Positions 13,201 through 28,200 of a stretch of DNA of 64,000 nucleotides are shown in pieces. Source of the DNA: Planococcus citri (lineage: Eukaryota > Arthropoda > Insecta > Hemiptera > Pseudococcidae); the NCBI RefSeq assembly GCF_950023065.1, contig NC_088678.1:43948580-44012579 (forward strand). Reading direction: 5' to 3'. Within the stretch, counting starts at the first letter, position 1. Every line of letters begins with the position of its first letter. The position numbers were made by a program, and so were the translations under genes. The notes below the pieces were generated by a model that was not told the origin of the DNA, did no database searches, and worked only from the letters and a program-made list of their open reading frames with translations.

Positions 13201-16200
13201 TACCTACCAATTTTCCACTCAAATTTGTTATTCTTATTCTTACTTGAAGCTCTATCGCACTCAGGAGAAAATGATTGAATCTGATCACTGATCAGGTCTG
13301 AACAGATTTAATCCGATGAAAATTTTAATTTGATCAGATCTTATTAAGTAGATCTGCTCAGGTCAAATTAGATGCGAAAAATATCCGGATAGGATCAGAT
13401 CGGATCTGATTGAATCTAATTTTCCGCTATGTATTTACTTGACTATTCAATTCAATCATTTATGGATTGAAATAATGTATGTTTTAGGTATTCCATTTTT
13501 GCATATTTTAAAATTCTTACTTCAAATACTCAGTTGTAAACCATCGAATTGATTTGAAAAACGTATGAGTATCTAATTTGAGCAAAACCACGTTACACAG
13601 AGTGTCTGCACTCGATGACTTGAAACGTACAGTAAAAGCTCGTTATAACGCTCTTCAAGGGACCGAAAAAAAAGAGCGTTATAAGCCGAAACGCGCTATA
13701 AGCAAAAGTCTCGTTTTAACGCTGATGAGCTTAATATCGCGAACTCCCGTTTTAAAACAAAAAAAAGCGTAATAAAAGGAAGTTCAAACGTAAATTTTAT
13801 GTTGGATTTTGAACAACTTGTACTTATTTAGAAGTAAAAAAATCTGAAAGGGAACTATTAAAGTTTGATGTCAAAAAATCTTACTTTTTTTGGCCAAAAT
13901 CGAAAATAATTCTACTTTTTTGTATGATCTGAAACTGTTGAAAGTTAAAGAACAGATTTTTTGGAAAAATGTTGCCGAAAAAGTTTTTAAATTTTTTTTT
14001 AAAAATCAAAACTGCAAAAAAACTGTTGTTATGGCGAAAATTTTCAGAAAATTTTGCTTTTTTGTCGCAAAAAGTGGTTTTTTGTTGTCAAAATTACAAA
14101 AAAAGGTGATTTTTCCTAAATTTTAGAGCGTTATAACGCGATTTATAATCACCCGTGAGCGTTATATCGCGATTAATTTTACATTGGTTTAAATGGGGTT
14201 GTCTAGGGACCAGAGAAAATCAGCGTTATAACGAAATCAGCGTTATAACCGAAAGCGTTATAACGAGCTTTTACTGTAATTATTTGAATCGCATCCACAT
14301 ACGTTCATTTTCTAATAAAAAGTTACTCATCTTTGATGTGAAATTCATTTAGTTACCCACATATGTAAATACCTACCTACATTTAACATTTTATGATTGT
14401 ATTTGTTTGTAAAATGAATGAACGATTTTGTGCCGGCAAATGAAAAATTACATTAAATTACGATTTGAGTAGGCAACGATGAAGGGGATGAAAGGTTTTA
14501 ACTACATGCTGAATTTTAGTGACTAAAAACATCTTGAGGTAGAAGAATAATAAATGATGAGTAATCGAAATGCTTTTCTCCACAGGTGTTATCTCTTGGC
14601 GCGGATATCCTACCAGAATACACCCTCCAGTCACCAAGAATACATAAATGGACGATTCTTCATTACAGCCCTTTTAAAGCTGTATGGGATTGGATAATTT
14701 TATTGTTAGTCATGTACACTGCTATATTTACACCTTACGTTGCTGCATTCCTGCTTCATGAAAAAAATTACGCCGGCAAGCTCAGACAATATAGCAACGA
14801 TCCAATGTGGATAATCGAGTTGATAGGTGAGTTGTGTTTGTATTGAATACCTTTGTATACAGGGTGTCCCATTCGTACGAGTAATTATCCTTCGTGCGTG
14901 GCATAGGCAACTTATCTTGAACTCGTGTGTGTGTAAGATGCCTACCTACTGGATTAGAGGAGCAAAATTAAACGTGAGAAATGATTTTCGAATTTTGAAA
15001 ACTTTTTTTTCAGATACAGTATTTTGTTTTGTGGGATCCTCTCCGATTGTTGATCATTTTCATTCATTCATTTGCATATTTTGCATCACTACCTATCTAA
15101 CATATATGTACGAGTATATAAGTGGAAGTTCTGCTCAAAATTTACTATTCAGGGCCACCGAATGAAGCACAATTTGAAAAATTCTGAACTGCATTTTTAA
15201 AAAATGATGTACGCGCAACATAATGCCTGCAATTCCATAGTTAGACGAACGTACATACGTAAACTCAAGATGAGCTGCCCAAGTCGCCGATGAAATGAGA
15301 TTATTCTTAAACAGGACATCCTACTCGTATAGATCGTAAATGTCACACTATTGAACCGTTATAAGGGGTCAAAATTCATAAAATATTCATTCGAAGTGAA
15401 CAATGTAGAATAAGTTGCCATTCACTATGCTTCATGTTGAAGTATGTACTTATTGCTTAATTTTTGATGAGCTGAATTATGCAGGTGGTAATTTATATTT
15501 TGTTTCTTTAGGGTATAACGACCGTGTGGGTAGATACTAGGTGTACAATGTGCATGTATTCGTAAATTTTTCGTTGCTCGGTGTTCGTCGTTATATTTTA
15601 AGTCCTCTTAACATGAAATAACTTCATTGTCCGTCCATATCGAATAAAATATTTCGAGTAGGTACTACCTAATAGGTGAACTGCTTCGAAGCGATACATT
15701 TTTTCTATAGGTCATTGATCAAAGACCATTCCGTTGTTGTTTTTTTTTTTTTTTGAAGTGTAGAGTAAAATTAAAATTGTCAACCTTTCGATTAGACGAG
15801 CAGGACTAACAACAATTATTTTCGAAAACTAGCCGTCCGACCTCGACATTTTATCCGCCAGCTTGTCAACATTTCTACAAAATAATCAAATTCTCTACAT
15901 CTAGATGCTTCCTTTAGAACTCGACTGCGTACGTGTTTGTGGTTTTCATTGAACCCAAAATCTAATGTTAAGAGATTTATAAAGAGAGAAAATATGAACT
16001 CGGTTTTATAAACGAAGAGGGAGAATAAGAAAAGAGTTTTTCAGTCGAATTGTACAACTGCGGAATATTAATGTGATTAATTATCAGAAACATTTGCCGA
16101 AGTTAGTTTCGAATTTCAATACGAAATAATTACGATGAGAGTGGTTTAATTCAGTCGGACGAGCTCGTAAAAAATTATTTCTTTTTGGTTCGTGTAACGA

Positions 16201-19200
16201 GGTGAATAGCTCTAAATGCGTCGTAAATTTCGAAATAAAGCGTTTGTCTGGTCTAGGCAGCGTATTTATCCCTAAGGCATCAATTCCTCACTTATTAGAT
16301 TTTCCGCAAATACAATTTACCCCTTGAAGTGTTCAAGACGCTCGTGTAAATATTGTGTTACTTTGTGATGAAATGAACTTCTTATAATTAGTCGCGACGT
16401 TTTTTTTTTCAATATGTTTCTGTGGAGTGTTTGAGTTGGTACAGTCCCTCGATCGGGAAATATACAGAAGTTGCCGCAGGACTGAACACATTGACAGCTG
16501 GCGTCAGATCGAACTAAAATTGTCTTTTAATTACCCGAGTTTCGAAAATGACCAAATTCTAGGGCCCTGCGGAAAATGCGAATCTTTTCTCGATTAGAGT
16601 CTCGAGAGAATGAACGGAAATGCTCGAAGTATATTTTTATAAAATACATCACTACATATAATACGAGTACTTCCATGCTCGTATATGAATACTGAAAATC
16701 AATCGTTCAAGGAGGAGTTCCGACGTGAGAAAGTATGAAGGCGTGGGCAGGAATACGAAATTTATCACTTTTTTATTTTACTTTTTACATTGGGCAGAAG
16801 TTGTAGGTATAGGAATTCACATAGAAAGAAAACTATAAAATATGTCGAGGATTTCTTGTAATTTTGATTTGAAACTTTTTTCATTCGGAACATGAAATTC
16901 TTTTGGACAACTTCAGAGCATTTCTCTCCCTTCACCTTTGGAGGAGTCAGTGCAAGTGTCAAGTATTTTCATGAGAAAAGTATGCAAAAAAAGACAGAAA
17001 AATTCATTGTGCACATAAAGCTAGATTGACTAGGGAAATCTTGGTCTAAAAAAATCTCGATCCCAGAAAATTAAGAAGTCAAATATGTTGATTTTAGAAA
17101 ATTTCAATCCCAGAAAATTAATCTTGATCTTGGAAAATTTTGATCTCAAAATTTCAGTCTTGAGAAATCTTAATCTAATTTTCAAAAAGTTGTGTTCTCG
17201 GAAATCTCCACTTCGATCCAGGAAAAATTTTGGTCTAAAAATTTTAATCTTGATTTCAACAGATTTTAACTTCGATCTCAAAATCCAAGTCACAAAAAAT
17301 TCAATTTCAGAAAATCTCCGTCTCAGAATATCGCAATTCTGAATTCCCATACTTCGGTTATCAAAAACCAACTCAGAAAATCTTAGCAGGCATCAACAAA
17401 TTTCAGCCTCAAAATCTCAATCCCGATAGATTTCGTTTTCAGGAAATTTGCGAATTGATCTCAAAAAATCTTGATCTCAAAATTTCAATCTTGTAAAATG
17501 TGCATCTCAATCTCAAAAAGTTGTGTGATCAGAAAATAAAATTCTTAATTTTTAAAATCCTAATTCCGAAAAAAAACTCAAATCTATCTGATGATCTTAG
17601 TCTCATAATCTTGACGCCCAACTCAGAAAATTCTAATCTAAAAAAAATCTCCGCCTGAAAATTTTGATCTTGATCTTGAAATCTCAATTCCAAGAAATTT
17701 CGATACCAGAAAATTTCGATTTTCCTCCAAATCTCAAAAAATACCGAACTGTAAAAAAATCAGCTTCTATTTAAAAAATCTTTATTTTGATTTCAAAAAT
17801 ACGGGTCTCCAGAATGTTGATTTCAGAAAATCTCAATCTGAAATCAATTTATCTTGATCTCAAAAAATCCTGGTTTCAAAAAATCGTATTTTATCAAATC
17901 TAGACCTGATCTCAGAAAATCTAAATTTTCATCTCGACAAATTTTTGTCGTATGAATTTGTATGATTATCTCTATCTCAAAATCTCAATCAAATTTTCGA
18001 CCCTGTTTTGTTTAAATATGTACTCGTACTTTATGTCTTCGGTAAATTGAAACGTATTTTATTTTTTTTTCAAAAGGTATCCTCGATTAAAATATTTTTC
18101 TTTGTAGAAAATTGACTTGTTTTGATGACAGAATGTTCCAAGAGGAATATGAACAAAATAAAAATCTCAGAAAAGTAGAAATTGAGAATTGAGATCCTCA
18201 GATCCATTCTTAGCCGTTAAGTATGTTATGATTAATGATCAATTCAAAACTTTCTGATCGTCTTTTCAACGACTTTTGTAGACCTTTTAAATTCAAATAA
18301 TTTTCTTGATGAATCGGGCCTCTACTTTCGTGCATATTTTGCTGCTGTAAGGTTACTGTAGGTATATGTCTTTTAGCGGGTATTTTCCTTTTTGACGTTG
18401 ATCCCTATACATGTTGATGGTGAATGGATGAAAACCACGTACGTATAGGATGGATTGAAGGATATACAGTACCTATTTTTGTGGTATGCTTTGATGTATA
18501 GGTCTAGGCAGCAGTAGCAGCCACCTACTAGTGCTAATATTACTTTATTCGTGTAATTAATTCTCTACCTTTTTACCTGTACGATATTTTCAAAACATGT
18601 AATGAGGAGTTTAAAGCGCGTTTTACGGTTAGGATAAACTATCGTATATCGTGTGTTTCATTTTACGTACCTTTTCTGACGAACATACGAGCACCAAAAA
18701 AAAGGAATAAAATACTGGCTACATAGGTGGTTAATGGATATACTTTAGTGGGTAATATGAAACTCAGAAAATTTAATTGGTTTTAAATGACAAAATAATT
18801 TTCATCTTAGTCGATTATATAAATTTAATCCTTGGCATTTGCGTCAAGAGAATTTTAAAATACCGTTGATCTCATGCAGAATATTAATTTTCAACGGTGT
18901 CAAAGAACTCACTTATGATGTCCGATGAGGACACAGACAGATTGTATAAATTACGGGTCGAATGAATGTACTAAAATGAGATCAATTTTAATGGCAACTG
19001 GTGCTAAAATTTTAATATGGTTCTACTTTTATACCATCTTCGATACGCTTGTACATATCAAGTAAAATTTAATCTTAAATCCATTAAACAAATTAAAGAT
19101 GCGTTTGCTTTTACCTAATTGTTGTTTATTTGTTGCAGTCGATGTTACGTTCGTTGTTGATATTTTAATCAACTTTCGCACAACTTACGTGAACAGAAAC

Positions 19201-22200
19201 GACGAAGTGGTATCCCATCCTGGTAAAATAGCATTCCATTATTTACGTGGCTGGTTTCTGATTGATTTGGTGGCCGCGATTCCTTTTGACATCTTCGTTA
19301 TGGGTAAATCAACGAATAACACGAGCGGCTCCGGCGACGAGGTAAATATATTTCGCGTAATGTTTTTAATTATTACATTATTTACTACGAGTACAATGGT
19401 CATTGGTCGTATATGTTTTATACATTAGCTTTAGCTTGATATGTTTTTCATCGGTTTGAAAAATCATCGGTCGTAGTTTGCATTTTATATTCATTCTCAG
19501 GGTATACATTTTTCTTTGTACTTGGAATTTCATTATCATCGTAGACGTATCGAACGTATGAAATATGTTATTTACCTAGTTTGTTTCCTCCTGTATAAGT
19601 GTATGTGTAATTAATCATTTTATTTATAATGTGTTTTCATCAGGATGCCTTCATATCGTTTGTTTTCAATATGATTTTACGCAAAGGTCTGATAGGTTAC
19701 TATTATAATATTCATATGTCCTATTGGAATTTAACATACGTTACAAAATTTTGTTCAAAATTATCTGAATTTTTTTTAATTGGGCAAAAATGAAAGATGA
19801 ACATCGATTATTTTCAAGAAGTAAATTTCATCATTCATCATACCTACATGAATGTAATGTTAACCACCTAGCTTCCCATCTCATAAAAAAATACGTAATC
19901 CAACAAAAATATTTGATAACTCTTATTTTGAAAATGGTTTATAACTTTTCTTCAAGAATACAGTGAAGATAGTGGGTACCTACCTACACAATGCTTGGTG
20001 TTGTTTGGGATCACAGTTAATGCGAAAATGTATCTTCGTGATTATAATTCTACATTAAGGAAGTTTCGACTACACCGTATATCTCTAGTGACGTGAAAAG
20101 CATTTCTAAAATAAACCAAACTCGCTCAAAATTATTATCTCGAATCCGGTATAAATACGTAAGTAGGGAACAAATATCATCAACTGTGTGGTTGATGTAT
20201 TAGAAATGTTATTCTAAGACCTGTCAAATCATCAACTAAAATATACGCATAAAGCATAGCTAAACAAATGTTTTCTGGCGAATAAATAAAGATTATTCAT
20301 AATACGAGCTTATTTTATACAAGAGGTATACGATAGGTAGCTCGCGGTATCACATTAGCTTATACATAAGTACGTATATCTCGGTATTTTGGTAGAATTT
20401 TCTCCGTTTTCTTTTCCATTTTCAATTCCAGGAAATCTGTGAATGAAAAACAATACTTACGTGTTTTGGATTTTGTTTTGTTTAGCGTCATATGTATTTA
20501 TGTATGCACCCACCCAAAAGCGTCTGTATAGTTGATCAACGTGTAAACAAATGCGGAAAATTTCCATTTCGTTTCCTCGCATTGTTGATTTTGTGCATGG
20601 AAGGTTCTAAATTCCTCAAAAATGTTCGAAACCGTTTCCAATGGATTCAGGTGGCCGGAAACAGTATTTGTACTAAATTCAAGCTTTCTATAGGTCAAGT
20701 TTTGTAAAATTTTTCATTTACCTATTGGCATTTTTTATTCAAATTTTATTTTTTTAAATTCACCAAAAATCAAAAAACGTACATAGCACCTGAAATTTTG
20801 GAATTTTTTAGCGAATACTTGATATACCCTCATTTTCTAGCCACAATTTGAACCATTTTCCTAATAGTTCAAATTTTCAATCAATTTCTTAAAAAGTTTT
20901 AATTTTTTCAACTGAAAGAAAAAAGTACTGAATTGAGGGTGGTAGAACTTCTCGAAGATCACGATCAGAAAGGGTGTTTTTTGTAACTAAATTTAAACCA
21001 AATTTCAAAAATACAATTCGAGAAGTTGGCTGTGCATGGTGCACACAGCTTATTTTTTTCCCTATCCCATTCTTATGTAGTGAGAAAAGTTATAAACTGA
21101 GAATCAATACGAAAAGTTTCATAAAATATTTCAAAATTTCATTTTAGTCTAATAATTTTGCAACTATTGTGCTAATATTACGTATCTATAGCTGAATTCT
21201 AAAAAGCAAACATCACGTTAGGTACAGTACCTAATGTAGCGTAGGTATACCTACCTACATATAACGTTGTAGGTTGGTAGTTGGTATATACCTACCTAAT
21301 AGACAGAGATACCCTTATAATGAATGTGTATGTTAAATATCAACACATTACTTACTCGATTAGCGGAAAATAACCCTATTTAGTAGTCGATATTTCGTCG
21401 ATGTTTATCTTTCAACGGTTAATTCTTGGAAACTATAAAATGTAAGCACTACGCAAACCGCAATCAAATGAAATTTTTTTTAACGTACTCGTAAATATTT
21501 TTTTTTGCTTTTTACTGGAAATGGAAAAAATCCTTGCTCTATAATCGAGACTCGAAATAAATTTTTTTTTTTACCGATTTCAGGTTAACATGGAAAAAGA
21601 GGAGGTCAGTAGTAAGGATTTTACGATTTTTTTTTTTTTAACATAGCATTTAACAGCACTCCGTATATTTCAATTTTTATCGATTTTTCTTCGACACCTT
21701 TGCGTTATTTTTTACCTTTTCTGAGACCTTTGTTTTACAAATAATTTTTTGCGGAGCAGAAAATTTCACTATGTAAAACATTGGCTTACAATGACGATTT
21801 GGCTAATTTTAATTTCTCAACAGGTAGATGTACTTGTATTTATGCTTATGATTATCTAACACGATAGTTTTATGAAAAACACTGTTTCGTCTCAGATTTT
21901 TACTTACTTACCTAATCAATTTTTTAATATTGGCTTTCTTAGTCAAATGTATTGGCAGTAGCGTAGATGTATAGCGTGATTTCTTTTTTCTAAAGAAAAA
22001 TCATTTTGTATTGTTTTAAAGCTTTCATACGTAGTAGACTTACTACGTTGAGTTGGTAGTTACCTGCTCTATAGATGTTGTGTAATCGATAAAACCATTT
22101 TTTTTGTTTTTTTCAAAAGCATAAAAACCGCTATCATTTATCACTAATGTTTGGATAAGTTTCATTCAAAAATAATATTTTGATTCGCCATAAACACTTA

Positions 22201-25200
22201 TCTATGTGCTGCTGCATCATGTATTTTTATTATAATTGTGCATTTTTTAAATTTGTTAATATTATTATTTTAATTTAGCCATACAGGGTGTCGTGGAACG
22301 GTTGGACCCTGAGGGCGGGTGACCAAACTGAATTTCGAATGCAGGGTTTTCTGGCAACCTAATCTGCACATTTTTAAATAATTTATTTATAACCATTTGA
22401 AATTGAAAGAGCAAAATTATAAGAGTATAATTCAACTTTACTGACTAGAAATTTTATTCTAAGTCATTTTTTTTGGTAGGGTGCTTCCTTGGCCTAGAAA
22501 CGTCCATTTTTACTGTCAGAATAAATTTAAAAAACAAGACATATGTACCTAATTTTCAAAGAATCGACTAATTTCACTTTCAGCTTGGTCATTCACTCCC
22601 CGGACACCCTGTACATTAGCTTCATAAAATAATTACCTACTTGGTAGATAAATAGTTGAGTATTCAGTAGATATAGGTACCTACCTACCTATCTACAAAT
22701 ATGAACGATTTATAAATTGTAAGCAGGTCTACTAACAAGTATTTTAATCATTCTGTTTTCAAGTTCAGGGACAGGCGCGTGCTTCTAATTTATAGATTTA
22801 TATATTAACTGACTCTTGAGAAAATATTCTTAATTTTTCCATAATTGACTGATGGGCATTAAAAATGCTTACCCATTTAGAAAACAAGCAAAATAGGTAT
22901 AAATTTGTTCAAAAAAAATGTTCACGTGCTGCAATTTTTTTCAAAAAAAAAAAAAAAATGAGCGTTAAGTCACTGCTAGGCCTTTTTACGTTAAAAGAAA
23001 TCGATAGTGTGACTATTTGAATGCTAATTAGCAAAATTGAAGACTTCTACGGTGCGATGACTCAATTCAGGGTCGAAAATTACCTCAGTTACAAATGCAA
23101 ATTGCCACGTGTGAAAACTTAACGAAATTTTTCAAATACCTAATCCTTAAAATAAAATGAACGTAAAATGGTTAAAAATAAATGTGATGCGAGGAAACTA
23201 AGCTAGGTTTACTACCTACTTTTTTTCCTTATTTCGTTATCTGTTTAAATGAAGATCGTAAGGGCAACATTGACGATAATGTTTCCAGAAAAGTATACAC
23301 CTTTGAAAAATAAACAAGTTTCGGTAAAGTTTCAAATTCATTTTGGAGAGTTAAGTAAGCTTGTTATCTTTAAAAATGTTAGCACGTTGAATTATTTATA
23401 ATAGTTGAAGTTTTATATTATTGCTACGATAGGTACTCTTTAACTCTACTCGCAACAAGATGGTTAAAAATAGTACAATAATTATATATGTATACCTATG
23501 TGGCTATACTTTTGAAAAAGTTTGCGATTGGATGATTTTTTAAAAAGCTGCCTACTTTATACGTAATTTGATCATTGATTCGTTAAAATTTAATTTGTAT
23601 TGTTAGTAGGTAGGTATATATTTACCGAGTTTTCCATTTTGAATTTATCTTGAAAATTACAATGCTTGAAAAGTTGCGGTTTAAATTAATTATTTGATAA
23701 ATATTGCTCATCGATACGAAATACAACGATGTTTATTGTAAATTAATACAATATCTTCAAAATTTTAGATATTTTAGCTCACTTACTTATCGATGTGGAA
23801 AAATAATGATATTCTTTTGGCCAATGTTTTCAAAGGAACGATTTTATTCTGCTTTCAATTTTTTTCATTTTTATCGAAGCAAAGCGTGAAACTAGTAAAT
23901 GTACAGATCAGCAGATCAAAAATATACGAATTTTTGAAATGAAGCGAAATTTATACTCGTAATGTTGAAAAAATATGAGGTATCACTGTCAATTTTATGA
24001 TTGCTGATTATTCGCTTAATTCTTATCAGGAGTTGAATATTGGAAAGAATAGTTCTTCTTCATTGAAAATTCACTGTTGAATGATCAATTAACTACGGTG
24101 AAAATAATCGATTAGACAGTCAGATATTAAATCGAATACTTATCAGTGAAACAAACAGCCAAATTCTTTTGATAAATTGAAACAGCAATTTACAGAATAT
24201 TGTAAAATGGCATAAAAATACGACATACATACCTATGATATAAAAATTTAAAATTTCACTTTCAATTTTTTTCTCTCATTTTGCTCTTGAAAAAAGTGAG
24301 TCGGTTTCGGTTACTTAATTAGCTTTTAATCATTAACATTCATCAATCACATGCCCATCGAATTTCAATACAGGCCGATAGCAAACGTCATTTTTTACCC
24401 CCTGTTACCATTCAAAAAAATCACCAAATTACTGTAATTTTTTTCTATCAGTGGTTTGTTTTGAATTTGAAAAAAAATATGGATCTTGAAAATTTGATAT
24501 TTGAATGATTTACCCTACCTATTTCATAATTTTGTATAGGTATCAAGTTTTCCGAAAAATTAGTACCAAGGGTGAATTCACAATAGCCTCATATCTATCC
24601 TCCCCCTATCTTTTCGGGTCTGTAACCAATCGTTGTTGATTATTTGATTGAGCACATTCTCAGGTGAAGCATTCGTTAATTACCTATAATGAAGTAGAAT
24701 GATACTTAAATAATAAATTCCTCCAACTTTTTTTTTTCGTATTTCGCCTTATTGTTTACACATATGTATTAATACTTTATTTTGTTTTTTTTCAAACGCT
24801 TTAAAAATAAGCCAGATTTTTTTTTGTTGTAAAATCACAAACAATTTTTGTACGTTAGATAGTTTGCTATTGACTATCATAACTCAAGAGTAGAGTTCAC
24901 ATTTTGTTTTGAAATAGGTAGGTAGTTGATAATACTTAGTTATTTAAGGCTTTAATCTTTGGTAAATTTTTTCAGCAATAATAAGAAGTGCATCGATTTC
25001 TTTCTTTAAAATTAGAAAAGAAAAGAATTGAGATGCACGTTTCAAGTAAAAATTTTGTTTTCAGACAACAACGTTAATTGGATTATTGAAAACAGCTCGT
25101 TTGTTAAGGTTGGTGAGAGTAGCAAGAAAAATAGATCGGTATTCAGAATACGGTGCAGCTGTGTTGCTTCTTTTAATGGCAACATTCGCTTTAATTGCTC

Positions 25201-28200
25201 ATTGGTTGGCTTGCATTTGGTATGTGTTTAGTTGATACTATTCGTTTTTAAAAATAGGTGCCAAATAACTCGCGATGGTTCGACTAGTATTATTGAAATT
25301 GATTGGTAGAAAGTACTTTTTAAAAATAAAAATAAAATACCTACCTATTAGATATTCATTTTTGCTGGGGATCAACTTGAGGTGTTTTTGAGAATCTCAC
25401 TCATGCAGGCGCGGACTGGGTCGAAAGGGGGCCCACCGGGAAATCTCAGATAAACGAGTTTTGATTTTGCCCAAGCGAAGCGAGAGCGAAAATTTTTCGA
25501 AAAAAGTGGTTCAAAAAACAGAAAAAGTCCAACTTTGCATGTTTTATCTTAAATTTTCCCTAGCGAGGGCCCATCGTCTACCCCAAGGGCCCATTTTTTT
25601 CATTTTTTTGGAGGGGCCCACCGGGAAACTCCCGGTATCCCGCTAGGGCCAGTCCGCGCCTGCACTCATGTGGTTCGTCAGTTTGAAAATGTTGGCAAAA
25701 TACAAAGTACGAACACCCATTTCAATGATTAGGTCTATTTTATTGAATATTAGTCGAACCTCTTTGGGATAGATATTACTATAGAATCTAGTATTTTATT
25801 AATATTGCTGTTAGTTACTTAATAATTTAGGTCGAGTAGAAAAATTATTAGGTATAAGTACCTACCTATTCAGTCATATAAAATTCAAACTTTCATGTTT
25901 GACGTAGGTAGTGTCTGTTTAGAACCAAAACGTTTAGGTAGTTTGCATAATAAAGTAATTCATTATTAGACATTTGAAAATTGATCAAGTACCAATGATA
26001 AGATTGCCTCGAGAAAGTAAATTAGTAGGTATTTACTACCCATAAAATTGAAATTTGAATACACTAATGATATTATAACACGTAGCAGTTGTTTTTCATT
26101 CTGCAGTATTATTTTTTTCTGAATGAATAGAACTGTATAATTACGTCGAGCTTCTGTCGTAATTAAAATCCAAATTATATTGTTTAACCCTTTCAGTCAC
26201 AGCGGTCACTGTAGTGGACGCCACTTTGAATGCTTCTAGGTAGACTATAAATTAGCGTACAGTGATGACTGACATATCATTGGAAAGAGGAAAGAAAGGA
26301 GAAGCAGAATAACGAAGAAAAACGACTCTATTGTCACAATAATGAATTAGTTGACGTGTATGAAAGCATCCAGGTTGGAGAAAACGCCAAAAATGAAATC
26401 AGCCAACTTCAAATGTTCATAGCACTTCTATCGGTGACTTTAGGAAGCTGGAAATAATTTTCCCGTATTCTACACGGTTTCCTCTTTCCAGCGATATGCT
26501 ACATGCCTATGTTTACTTTTGTTATCACTTCAGAGCAAAGTGGAGAAAATATGTCCACCTGAGTGGACGCTGTGACTACAGGATACCCGAAGTGTTACAC
26601 TCAAAATCTATTTTTGAGGAGTTTTATGTAGTTTTGAGGCGTATATGCTATATCAATTCAAATATTGATGAATTCTAATAGTTATGGTGATATATCAACG
26701 TGAAATGTCCCAAAATTATTGTTAAAACCCCCTTACAGATAGTAAAGTGTATGCATTCTGAGATAAAACCTCAGACTCAAAATTATTGAGCAGTGACAAA
26801 GATGATATAATTAATGGTCTAGATCACGAGAATGAGAGTGATTATGTGAAATAATCATGGTTCATGAGAAGTGAATGCTTTGTGAACATATGTTCTCAGC
26901 AAGTGATTATAATAGAAAAATGTACATGTATAATACAAAAACTCAAGTTCATCTGTGTTCAACTCATGAAAATAATGGTTTTGGTTCATTTTATTTCAAG
27001 TGAACATCATTTTTGTTGTTTTAAAACATTAAACGCCGAATAAATCAATAAATCATTTTTCAAAAAAATGAAAAAAGAGCTCTCATAGTCACAGTGTCCA
27101 CTCCAGTGGACATGCTGTATCTCGGTACATAATTGAGCTAGAGAGTCCGGGAAAAAGCTAAAATGATCAGGATGATGCCCTGAATTCAAATCAATCATGA
27201 AAAAATTTTTATATAGCGAATCAAAAATTCATGACTGAAAGGGTTAAAACGTGAAAAAAACGCTACCTTTTATAAAATGTTTGCAACTTTCAGTCGCAAA
27301 TTCTCTCACTAATTTCATACCCATGGATGGAAACAAAAATAATATATATCTGCGTTGAACGATGAAAATTCATTTTAACTAATTCGCTATCTTTTTTCGA
27401 CTCTTTGTCGTATAATAAAATTACCTCAAGCGAAATTAGCGAACGTTCAACGAGCCAATTTACACAAGTTGAAAGCGTTCTCGTGAATTTTTATGGAATC
27501 AACACTTTATAACGAAATGGAAAAAAAAATCGAAAATGATAATTTAGGCGTTTTTTCCTGCTTTGTGGCGTTAGCTGAAGACGTTTTAGGGTGTATTTTT
27601 CATCTCGAAGGTGCCTAGAACGTAAGGAATAAATTATAAAATTTATTACGATGTCGATTGATTGATTAATTCTATCGTTACAGGTACGCTATTGCATTAA
27701 CCGAAAGGCCGCATTTGGTTAATAAAGTTGGATGGTTGGATATACTTGCCAATGATACGCAGCAGTATTATAATACAAACGATACGGAAGGAAATAACAG
27801 TGGACCTACGATAAAAGTAAACATTTCTTTTGTGCTTACACTTCTGATAGGACATATCTACCCGAATTTAAATAACCAGAACTTGAATGACAATTAACAA
27901 TCAACCTGTAGGTGTGAATAAATAATGCCAAACAACTCCGACATTCGATCAACATTCTGAAATTTCCATTTTGTTGCAATTAAAAAACGAATCGGTATTT
28001 TTTTCGTAGGTATCGTAAAATTGGCAGTAAAAAATTCGTAGGTGCTTCTAGTCTTGTTTCCATGGAATTGAATTTCAATCTCTCTTCGGTGTTTGAAAAC
28101 AGCTGCTAAGCTCGTTCGTTTTCTGAAATTATTTTTTCTACGGGCGAGAATTTCGCAATAAAATGCGCAAGCAATTTTTAACGCTTAGAACATATTTATT

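Larger units (their letters stand above)
19342..25064. other. sei: sei intron between exons 3 and 4
   Basis: 5.7 kb of AT-rich sequence holding the candidate microexon (21584-21604) and one MITE (22284-22611). Dense TACCTACC words occur at about 21230-21300 and 22670-22690. Nothing else looks coding. Confidence 0.6.

Noticed and set aside
17030..17371. Overlapping ORFs of 113 and 85 codons on both strands
   Set aside because: They translate a degenerate tandem repeat; both strands are open because the repeat lacks stop words.
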